DNA of 24,723 nt. Origin: a virus. Numbering within the stretch: position 1 is the stretch's first letter; each line of letters begins with the position of its first letter. A model generated the notes under the pieces. The model worked only from the letters and a program-made list of their open reading frames with translations. It did not search any database and was not told the DNA's origin. Positions 1 through 8,000 of the stretch are shown in pieces. The position numbers and the translations under genes are program-made. The stretch covers positions 1 through 24,723 of the IMG/VR virus record IMGVR_UViG_3300035182_000493. One strand, given 5' to 3'.

Positions 1-380
1 GTCTTGATACGAATTACTGTACCAGCTGCAAGAACATCAGCAGGAATTGTAGTTGTTCCTATACCTGCACCGATCTGAGTCAGCTCACTAGCTGTATTAC
101 TTATCGTTGTTCCTACACCAGAGAAGAGCACTGTAGACACAAGGAGCTTAGCGCCGCCTATGTACTGAGTAATTGCATTCTGATTTATATCATACCAAAT
201 CCCACCATCGACGGGGTTATTGTTGTTGGTACGATTAAGTACGAGAGCATCTGTCTGCATCAACGTACTAAGATCTGCGTTAAGCTTATTGACCTTGGAG
301 AGTAAATCAAGAATAGCTTTCTGGTTCTCTAGCGTATCCGGCGATTGAGGTAGCAGAGTACCCGAGAACTTGTCAACCAT
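1..380 (-). CDS. Tail appendage/virion protein, N-terminal part (cut by left window edge)
   Basis: The first ~126 residues of a minus-strand gene that runs off the left edge. It begins MVDKFSGTLLPQSPDTLENQ, continues with a short helical stretch (AILDLLSKVNKLNADL) and then a Gly/Thr/Ile-rich beta pattern (FSGVGTTISNTASELTQIG, then GTTTIPADVLAAGTVIRIK). That last motif, a TTTIPA..L..GT.IRI pattern, is common in phage tail-spike and appendage proteins with repetitive beta structure. The start ATG overlaps the TAA of the preceding gene (TAATG) behind a GGAGGAGAAG ribosome binding site, so the genes are translationally coupled. As last gene of the virion cluster a receptor-binding or decoration role is plausible, but the domain that would settle it lies outside the window. 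Confidence 0.6.
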   Translation of the reverse strand, partial: MVDKFSGTLLPQSPDTLENQKAILDLLSKVNKLNADLSTLMQTDALVLNRTNNNNPVDGGIWYDINQNAITQYIGGAKLLVSTVLFSGVGTTISNTASELTQIGAGIGTTTIPADVLAAGTVIRIK

Positions 381-739
381 TACTTCTCCTCCGAGGGCTT
401 ACCCCAGTTACCTTCTAGATCTGATGCACCTACAGTACCCGTATGAACCATCTTAGCAGGCGGTCCTTTAAGAGCAGGTTGAGCAGGTGGTCCTTTAAGA
501 GCAGGAGGAATGGGAGGAAGAGCAGAAGGAGCAGGTTGAGCTAAGTCCGATGCCGTAATATTCGGATTAGTTGGAGGAAGCTGTGGATTAAAGATGCGTT
601 GACTCTCAACAATTGTATCGAGATTGCCGAGAGTACGAATACGCTCAGGCTCTTTAGGAGCAGCTGCAGTTTCTTTCTTAGCTAACCCGAGCTGCTTCTT
701 CTTGAGGTCTACAAGCTGATCAAATACATTCTGGTCCAT
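380..739 (-). CDS. Small proline-rich virion-cluster protein, unknown function
   Basis: A 119-residue protein, not recognised. The N-terminal 30 residues are charged and probably helical (DQLVDLKKKQLGLAKKE); the rest is Pro/Ala-rich and probably disordered. A 9-residue unit PALKGPPAQ/PALKGPPAK is repeated twice, mirrored by a 27-bp DNA direct repeat near 456-505. There is no signal peptide or membrane segment. It starts 12 bp after the 626-aa gene with an AAGGAT ribosome binding site, and its stop overlaps the next start, so it belongs to the late structural operon. A linker or minor virion component is the most I would infer. Confidence 0.75.
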   Translation of the reverse strand: MDQNVFDQLVDLKKKQLGLAKKETAAAPKEPERIRTLGNLDTIVESQRIFNPQLPPTNPNITASDLAQPAPSALPPIPPALKGPPAQPALKGPPAKMVHTGTVGASDLEGNWGKPSEEK

Positions 740-751
740 TATAGTTCATCC

Positions 752-2632
752 TTATACAAGACCAAGGTCCTGTAATGTAGTTAGTGACAATCCGTACTTA
801 TCAGCGAGCTTCTTGAGAAGAATGTCACGCTTTGGTCCAGCAGAGGCTGGCAATGCCATGATCTGATCTAGATCATCTTCTACAGCCTTACGCTCAGCAG
901 CTGAGGGAAGACTTCCAGGAGCAGCTGAAGCACCCGCAGCGGTATCGACGAGATTATCGTAAGCCATCTTAGCCTCAGCAGCGTTTCCACCACCGAAGAA
1001 CTCAGTAAGCTTATTAGCGCCCTTACCCTTATATGCAGCTTCAATGTTCATACCCTGGAGCTTAAGAGCTGTGTCATAGTCCTTAAGAAACTTAGCACGA
1101 TCGGTCTTGTCTGGGAATAGAATAGCAGCTGACTTACTAGGATCGAAGTTGTCTGTTCTCTTAGCTAGAGCGTGTACGAAATCCTCATACGGAACACCTA
1201 ATGCAGCATACTTAGTGAGCCAAGCCTGCTGAACGTTATCAGCGATCTTCTGTGCGTATTTCTCTGAGATCTGGTACTTAGCCTGCTCTTGACCAGCAGG
1301 AGTAGTTTGAGCTTCGGAGGTCTTGATCTTCTCGATAGCTTTACTATCCTCGGGGCTAGACTCAACACCAAGGATACCAGGTGCCTTTACAAGAGCCTCA
1401 CTAACAGCAGGAGCTACTTTACCAACAATTCCTGGAAGCTCTGTGCCAGCTAGTTTCTCAAGTGCAGGAGCTGCTTGAGCGAGAACACGAGGACCATACT
1501 TCACAGCAGCTGCACCAAGGAGTGCATTCTGTAGGGTAGACGTACTAGGAGCCTGACCTTTAAGAAGATCTTTACCAGCGGAAAGGCCACCACCAGTAAG
1601 TGCACCGGTAATAAGTGGATTTCTCGTAAGAGCTCCTACAAGACCAGCTCCTCCACCAGTAGCAATCTCACCTACTCCGACTGCATTACGAATAGATTTA
1701 GCAGCCATTGCAGCGACTCCAGGATCGACGTCTGGATTAGCCTTCTGAACTATATCGGTCAGCTCAGGAAGCTCAAGCCTTCCAAGAGGCTTAAAGTTAG
1801 CTGGAGCAGTTGCCTTATTAGCAATAACGGTCTGAGCTGCAGCTTGACGAACGTCTCTACCGTACGTATTGATGAGATCCTGTGCAGCCTGGGGGATTTC
1901 ACTTTCAGACGCCATGCCAGTGATTCCCTGCCTAATAGCGCGAGGAGAAACACCAACTCTATTGAGGATAGCCTTCTGACTAAGGTCAGTAACTTCCGGA
2001 GCGTACTTAGAGATAAGATCGCGAGCCTTACCAAGAGCACCTATTCCACCACCAAGAGCACCGCCAAGTGCAGTAGCCTTTAGAGCTTCACTACCAGCTG
2101 TACCAGGATCTTCACCTTCGGTAACTGCCATAGCAGCACGAGGGATAGCCTGTTCAGCAGCACTAAGCGCACCGCGAGCAATACCACCACCGATACCGCT
2201 TACAGCCTTTCCGCCACGAATAATATCACCAGCTGTATCAAGTGCCTTTGCACCTTCACCAACTACATCAGCGAGCTTACCAACCTTAGCAGCTTCAAGA
2301 GCTACCTTAGCTCCCTTTAGACCAAGGCCAGCACCTTTAGCTAGGATACCGCCAGTAGGTGCGAACATACCGGCAATCTGTCCGGCTGTATAAGCACCCT
2401 GGTTTCTAGCTTCTAGATCCTTTAAGGCTTTATATGTATCAGATGGAGCGATGTTCTTAACGAGGTATTCGGGTACATTAAATAAAGCAGAGTTTAGCGC
2501 TCCCCAACCTGCCGCACCAAGGCCGCTCCAAAGGTCACCACTATTAGCGGTATTCTCAGGAACAGGAACAGCATCTGTAGAGTAATCAGGGGCTTTATCC
2601 ATTCCTGGTGCAGTAATGTATGAAGTACTCAT
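752..2632 (-). CDS. Probable internal virion / DNA-ejection protein (Gly/Ala-rich)
   Basis: A 626-residue protein. Residues ~80-215 and ~310-400 are strongly Ala/Gly-rich with amphipathic and weakly hydrophobic helices (for example GGILAKGAGLGLKGAK, ATALGGALGGGIGALGKA, TGGGAGLVGALTRNPLITGA), a composition typical of podovirus ejection proteins that insert into the host envelope. The C-terminal ~200 residues are more polar and helical (YAQKIADNVQQAWLTKYAAL; DDLDQIMALPASAGPKRDIL). I see no lysozyme or transglycosylase motif. Its position after the nozzle-like and S74 genes fits the internal-protein slot of T7/P22-like genomes. The function is inferred from composition and position, not from a recognised family. 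The ribosome binding site is AAGGAG upstream of ATG. Confidence 0.6.
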   Translation of the reverse strand: MSTSYITAPGMDKAPDYSTDAVPVPENTANSGDLWSGLGAAGWGALNSALFNVPEYLVKNIAPSDTYKALKDLEARNQGAYTAGQIAGMFAPTGGILAKGAGLGLKGAKVALEAAKVGKLADVVGEGAKALDTAGDIIRGGKAVSGIGGGIARGALSAAEQAIPRAAMAVTEGEDPGTAGSEALKATALGGALGGGIGALGKARDLISKYAPEVTDLSQKAILNRVGVSPRAIRQGITGMASESEIPQAAQDLINTYGRDVRQAAAQTVIANKATAPANFKPLGRLELPELTDIVQKANPDVDPGVAAMAAKSIRNAVGVGEIATGGGAGLVGALTRNPLITGALTGGGLSAGKDLLKGQAPSTSTLQNALLGAAAVKYGPRVLAQAAPALEKLAGTELPGIVGKVAPAVSEALVKAPGILGVESSPEDSKAIEKIKTSEAQTTPAGQEQAKYQISEKYAQKIADNVQQAWLTKYAALGVPYEDFVHALAKRTDNFDPSKSAAILFPDKTDRAKFLKDYDTALKLQGMNIEAAYKGKGANKLTEFFGGGNAAEAKMAYDNLVDTAAGASAAPGSLPSAAERKAVEDDLDQIMALPASAGPKRDILLKKLADKYGLSLTTLQDLGLV

Positions 2633-2643
2633 TCTATAACTCC

Positions 2644-4167
2644 TTAGTTTCCAAGCATATCTGCAGCAGCAGAATCCGCGCTAACAGCTACACCAGCTCT
2701 ACGCTGGGCAGCCTGGAATCTTGCGATCTTCTCCTGCATGGAGAGTGACTTATCTTGAGCGAGAGCTTGAGCAGTTCTATCGAGATCTGCCTGCTTAGCA
2801 GCTGCATCGAGCTGCATCGCTAATCTCTTATCTTGTGCTGCGATTTCTTCCTTACGTGCAGCCTGCTCCGCTGCAGAAGCCTTATCACGCTCTTCACGTT
2901 CCTGACGAAGCTGATATGCAGATTTCTGCCAGTCACCAGTATATCCACCGAGGTAGCCGACCATACCTGCTTGAAGAGCTTCTAGAAGCGGAATACCCCA
3001 GTCCTTCGAGATCTTCTTTATCTGATCCTGGAAGGATGGTTCAGCAGCCCTCTCAATAAGACTGGAAACACCAAGTTCCTGTTCTGCAGGAGAGGCATCT
3101 GGCTTAGCAGCAGCTACAGCTGCGGTTGCAGCAGCAGCTACAGGATCCTGCTTAGCAGGAGCAGAAGCAGGAGCAGAAGTAGAAGCGGGAGCTGCTCCTG
3201 ATGGAGGAAGTTCAACCATATCGCTACGAGGTCCGATACCTGTTCGACCGGTTCCTGCTAGATTAGCTACAGTTTCAGCGGATGGTGTCTTGAAGAACGT
3301 TCGAGCGTATTGAGGATTATCTGCAGCGAGCTGCTTTAACTCGGGAAGAGTAAGCTTATTAATTCGGTCTGCGCTATACATCGGTAACGGCTTACCTTTA
3401 TCATCAACAAGTTCACCCTTATCAGCAAGACCGCGAAGGTATGTAGCAAAGTCTCTGTAATCAGACTCAAGTGCTTCAGCCATCGCCGGGTATTGACGAT
3501 TAAAGCTATCATCCTCAGGTTTAGAAGCAGCACTAGACGCGGCAGCAGCTGGGGCTGTGGTCTTAGGAGCATCAGTTAGATACCAACCGCCAGGACCTCC
3601 GGCCCACACCTTACCTTCTGGAGCGGGACCAGTTGGTCGTGCTAAAGGAACTGACGTGCCGGCTGTAGTAAGTGTACCTGCTCGATATGCAGCCGCAGCA
3701 GCAGCCGGGGACGTCGTAACAACTGTACCAGGAATCATAGGTTGTGCAGGATCGCTAGGTGCCGGAGCTGCAGCTGCAGCTGGTGGGGTAGAGCCTGCTG
3801 GCATTGGATAACCACGTACTGTAGGAGCTGGTATAGGGGCTACAGCTGCTGTAGCAGCCTTTGCAGCAGGAACAGCTGCTGTAGCAGCCTTTGCAGCGGG
3901 AACAGCTGCAGCAGCTGCATTAACAGATGCAGACGCTGCTTTCTTAGCCTCGGCCGCAGCGGCAGTAGCTGCGGTAGCAGCGTCCTTAGCTGGAGCAGCA
4001 GCAGCATCTGCAGCTGAACCTGTAGAATCTGCTGCAGTTGAATCATAGTGAGCAGCTGGAGCTGCAGCTTCCTCAGACCAACCAGCAGCAATGAGTGCGT
4101 CGTACTTATCTTTCGGTGTAGCGTCTGGATCAGCTAGGATCGCAGCTACATTATATTTGCCAGCCAT
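2644..4167 (-). CDS. Ala/Pro-rich virion protein with C-terminal coiled coil
   Basis: A 507-residue low-complexity protein. Residues 1-35 form a small folded head that includes KDKYDALIAAGWSEEAAAPA, a UBA/CUE-like helical pattern at best. Residues ~36-230 are Ala/Pro-rich with tandem decapeptides (AAVPAAKAAT), and a second Ala/Pro/Ser linker lies near 320-365. The C-terminal ~110 residues are heptad-like and charged (YQLRQEREERDKASAAEQAA; AAKQADLDRTAQALAQDKSL), a probable coiled coil. Start and preceding stop overlap (TAATG) behind AGGGAG. A second internal or ejection protein, or a structural linker, is the best inference. Overlapping opposite-strand open frames here are products of GCAGCT-rich repeats. 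Confidence 0.6.
   Translation of the reverse strand: MAGKYNVAAILADPDATPKDKYDALIAAGWSEEAAAPAAHYDSTAADSTGSAADAAAAPAKDAATAATAAAAEAKKAASASVNAAAAAVPAAKAATAAVPAAKAATAAVAPIPAPTVRGYPMPAGSTPPAAAAAPAPSDPAQPMIPGTVVTTSPAAAAAAYRAGTLTTAGTSVPLARPTGPAPEGKVWAGGPGGWYLTDAPKTTAPAAAASSAASKPEDDSFNRQYPAMAEALESDYRDFATYLRGLADKGELVDDKGKPLPMYSADRINKLTLPELKQLAADNPQYARTFFKTPSAETVANLAGTGRTGIGPRSDMVELPPSGAAPASTSAPASAPAKQDPVAAAATAAVAAAKPDASPAEQELGVSSLIERAAEPSFQDQIKKISKDWGIPLLEALQAGMVGYLGGYTGDWQKSAYQLRQEREERDKASAAEQAARKEEIAAQDKRLAMQLDAAAKQADLDRTAQALAQDKSLSMQEKIARFQAAQRRAGVAVSADSAAADMLGN
3841..3910 (-). repeat. 30-bp in-frame tandem repeat coding AAVPAAKAAT
   Basis: The plus-strand unit AACAGCTGCTGTAGCAGCCT plus TTTGCAGC(A/G)GG recurs with a 30-bp period, two nearly identical copies and a partial third. 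It encodes decapeptide repeats in the Ala-rich protein. The period is a multiple of three, so copy changes would keep the reading frame. Confidence 0.85.
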
Positions 4168-5039
4168 TATTTCGCTCCCTTGAGAGACTGAATTTCTTTC
4201 CTCATGTCAACTATCATCTGAGCAAGCTCGAGAATCATGGCGGTGTTACCGCCTGTCAGCTGAGCCGCGTCAATCTGCTTTAGACCGTCAGGACTTTCCT
4301 GAACAACTTTCTTTAGAGGAGTCTTCTCTAGCTCCTGAGCTATGACTCCTACACGATTAGCACCATCAGTCTCGCCTTTATAGTCGAATTTGACCGGGCG
4401 AACTTTAGCTAGAACCTGCTCAACAGTGGTAGTCTTTGCAGGGCCCTTAAGCTTATCTAGTACCGAGGATACATCATTAGTAGGAGTAATATTCTTCTTA
4501 GCGTTCTTATCTGAGAGAAGAGTACCTAGAAAGTTTATACCAGCGCCAACCCAACCTAGCGTATTCTGTGAATCTTGATGCGCTTGTTGTGTAGCTGCCT
4601 CTTTATCACCGATCTCCTTCTGAACATCTTGACCGCGAGCAGTAAGCTCTTCGCCCTTTCTCTGACCAGCAAGTGCACCGAACTGACCAGTAGCACCAAT
4701 GTAACGATCCATATTCTGACCAACAGCTGCATCATAAGCCTGTCCATATGTTTCACCGGCCTGTGCACCAGAGCTTAGAGCAGCTTCACCAGCGTTTAGA
4801 CCAGATGTCCTAGCAGCAGCTAAAGAAGCTCGAGCAGCTCCGAGTGCTGATGTCTGAGCCTGATCTCCAGCAAGCTTCTTAGCAGCAGCCTGGTTCTTAT
4901 CGAGGTACTCAGTAGCATTAGCTCCCATCGAGTCTTGCGTACCAGCATAGTAATCTACTGTCGGCGTCGAAGAAGTTTCTGTTCCTGTTCCTGTAGGAGC
5001 TACTAGCCCATTTAGAGTATCGAAGAATCCTCCGTACAT
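4167..5039 (-). CDS. Virion protein with C-terminal S74 intramolecular chaperone domain
   Basis: A 290-residue protein. The C-terminal ~115 residues match the endosialidase intramolecular chaperone family (Peptidase_S74): the cleavage-site motif LLSDKNAKKNI (Ser176-Asp177, family pattern SD.x.KxNI), VEQVLAKVRPVKFDYK (206-221), RVGVIAQELEK (229-239), and a final helix ILELAQMIVDMRKEIQSL (269-286). In this family the domain assists trimerisation and then cuts itself off at the Ser. The N-terminal 170 residues are Ala/Gly/Gln-rich and helical, not a visible beta-helix fibre, which is unusual because S74 normally trails a fibre or spike. The ribosome binding site is AGGAG. A trimeric appendage or neck component is likely; the partner is unknown. 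Confidence 0.8.
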   Translation of the reverse strand: MYGGFFDTLNGLVAPTGTGTETSSTPTVDYYAGTQDSMGANATEYLDKNQAAAKKLAGDQAQTSALGAARASLAAARTSGLNAGEAALSSGAQAGETYGQAYDAAVGQNMDRYIGATGQFGALAGQRKGEELTARGQDVQKEIGDKEAATQQAHQDSQNTLGWVGAGINFLGTLLSDKNAKKNITPTNDVSSVLDKLKGPAKTTTVEQVLAKVRPVKFDYKGETDGANRVGVIAQELEKTPLKKVVQESPDGLKQIDAAQLTGGNTAMILELAQMIVDMRKEIQSLKGAK

Positions 5040-5054
5040 AATTTCTATCTCCTA

Positions 5055-8000
5055 TTATCGAGATCTCTTCTGATCTACGACGGCATTAACATCATTAGTG
5101 AACAACATTACTGCATCGAGAACTGTGATCTTATCATCACACTCAAGACCGAATGATGTGCCAAGCGACTTCGGTGTCTCAGGCTTTAGTCTGAGCGTTA
5201 CATAGCCGTTGTCGGTGTACATATTCGGTAGAACGTCCCAATCGACCCTTTGAACTGTTGAAGTGTCAGGATCGCGAGTGTACACATACCCCGTGATCGC
5301 ATGGCGTGATTTCGTTCTATCATATATAGTGTACACTACTTCTGAAAGGATACTCTTCTGGTTCACTGTGCGACCGAAATATGCAGACTGCCACGTGAGC
5401 GGCACTACTGTAGCTCCAGTCTGATTGAAGAAGCTGTACTGCCAGTTCTTGACGTCATTACCAAGAATAATACCTCCAGTTGTATTGTAGAGCTTGAGAT
5501 CAGTCTGAGTAGCCTTCTTAGCGTTGATCGTTAATACGTCATCACGAATCCAGATTAGTTCTGTAGATGTCTGAAGCAGAAGAGCGTTATCGTGTACGTT
5601 GTAGATGCCGTTCCCAATCGTCTGAAGCTGGTTCATTCGTCTGTCCTTACTAAGAGTTTGACCTCCTACGAATGTCCAGAGACTATTATCAAAGCTGCTG
5701 ACGAAATATGCCATTGTTGGTGCAAGAGCTACGAACACTAGACCAGTAGCAGGGGCAACGAACGATTTATTAGAGACAAAGCCGGCAGTTCCAATCGTTA
5801 CACTGTAGATCGCGCTACCATCGAACAGGTACTTAACACCGTTGTTAAGGCTGAAGAGGTTGTATGTACCTACAATCTTGTTACCGATACGATATCCATC
5901 ATACGGCACAGGATTACTAGGATTGTTCTGCTCGAGGAAGATCGTCTGGTTGTTACCAATAATTGACTGATAACCGTATGTCTGGCCAATCGCTACCGGA
6001 ACGATCTTTGGAGTCGTTGGAGTGTTCGTGTATATCAAATTAGCCTTTGTAACATCGATCAGCTCAGAACCGTCATTGAATGTCGAGCTATAGTAGAGAT
6101 CGTTGACGTACGTATCGATTGCATACCCGGAGATTGTTGTGACATTCGGGATTCTATACCCGATGACCTCATAGTTAGTATTAGTAATCGGGCTGATCGT
6201 TACCAACTTATCGCCGACATCAATGCTATTACTGTAGGAGCTACACTGAACGCTAGCGATCTTGGTGCTTGTACCCGGCGCAGCTGAGCTTGTGAAGAAC
6301 ATTCGACCGTTGTAGTCGGATGAGCCTACCGAGAGCGATGCAGTAGCGGTGTCGAGAATGTTTAGCGGGCTAATTGTGTTGATCTTGTATGCTGTACCGC
6401 CGATGCGCTGAATCACGTTAGTCAAAGCTGTTCCGATCTTGACGAGATAGAAGCTGTTATTGTACTTGTAGCTGATCATGTCCTCAGTCGTGCTGATCAT
6501 CGGTAGGTATGTACCATCGTACTCACCGACGTTAGTGATTAGCGTACCGAGGATGTCGAGGGTCTTGTTGTCAAGAAGAGCGACTGAGAGATAACTGAGT
6601 TGTCCACTAGTACCCGCAGCAGTCGGAATAAGGCCAACGCGGAACTCAAACGGCTTAGAACTAGGTACACCGATCTGGTTATTGAGCTTACCGTATGCAT
6701 TGATGAGCGTGTTCGTATTCGACTGAATAACACTGTACTGACCCTGCGGCTGAATGATAAACTGTGGGCTGTAATATTCGTATATGTTAGTTGCCGATGC
6801 AGTCGTGCGGAACGTGAAGTCTTCATAACCTGGGCCACAGTTAGCACTAAGAACGTTGCCGTTCCCTAATGTAAATGCAGCGTTCGGCCATACTTGAGTG
6901 CCAGTCCACGTGACGAAATCGGTGTATCCCACGAGTCCTGTAGCACGAACCTGCGTGGTAACAGTGGTGTAATCAGGTAGGAACGTTGTTGTAATATGTC
7001 GAGTTACCCCTGATTTCACCTGTGGAATACAGTACGCTGCATTAAGAATCGTGATAACCTTAGTGGCATCTATGAGAGTATAGCTCTTAGATAGTGCGTT
7101 TCCTACGAGATTTAAGAGATAATAGCCGTTCTCATAGCGATAGCAGTACAAGTACGCGTTAGTCGTCTGGCCTGTTAGGAGATTAGCAACTACAGTGCCT
7201 GATGCGTTATAGAAGAGGTTTACGCTGTTATCGGCGTTGATCGATCCGAGAATACTGTTAGCTGCTCCTACGGTTAGCTTAGTACCGTAAGCTGCCATTG
7301 CAGTAATAGCATTTGCCCCAACTACGGTCAGATTACTATATGGTCCTGTACCTGTTCCGGTACCGTCATAGTTCTTCCATTGAGAGCCATCGAAGGATCC
7401 AAGGGTTCCTGCTGCTGAGCCTACGACGTATTGAGTACCGAATACTGCGGCAGCGTTAATACTTGCGGTACCAACGACGACTGCGTTATTGTTTACAGCA
7501 ACTTCCCTAAGGGTATCTAAAGAGAAGGTAAATAAACTATTACTATACACGCTATTACTATCTGAAGCTTGCATTCCAACTATAGTGTTTCCCACATACA
7601 TGAAGGCTGGACCAGTAACTGACGATGCTAGAGACTCTCCTAAGGTGTACATATTCTGTCTAAGATTAGTTCGAGTTATCCAGTTTATACCATCGGGAGA
7701 CATAGCTGTGATTGTACTAGATGTTCCGACGATGTACCCTGTTAGGACAAATACACCATCTTTGAAGATTAAACCAGTATCCCACGATACTCCAGCTACA
7801 GGGGCCGTTGCAGTATTCCAGGTTGATCCATTTGAAGAATAGACTATTGAAGGCTGTCCTGATACGTAAGTTGCAGAAGCTACAAATACTCCATTTCCAA
7901 ATGCAAGATTTGTATACTGTGCTGTTGTTGTTGGTAATGCTGTTGCATATGTAGTCCAGGTAGTACCGTCAGTTGATGTATAAACTACTCTTGAGTTCGG

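Noticed and set aside
3557-4091. Several overlapping open frames rich in Cys/Ser or Leu
   Set aside because: They arise from GCAGCT-rich repeats in the Ala/Pro-rich gene read in other frames.
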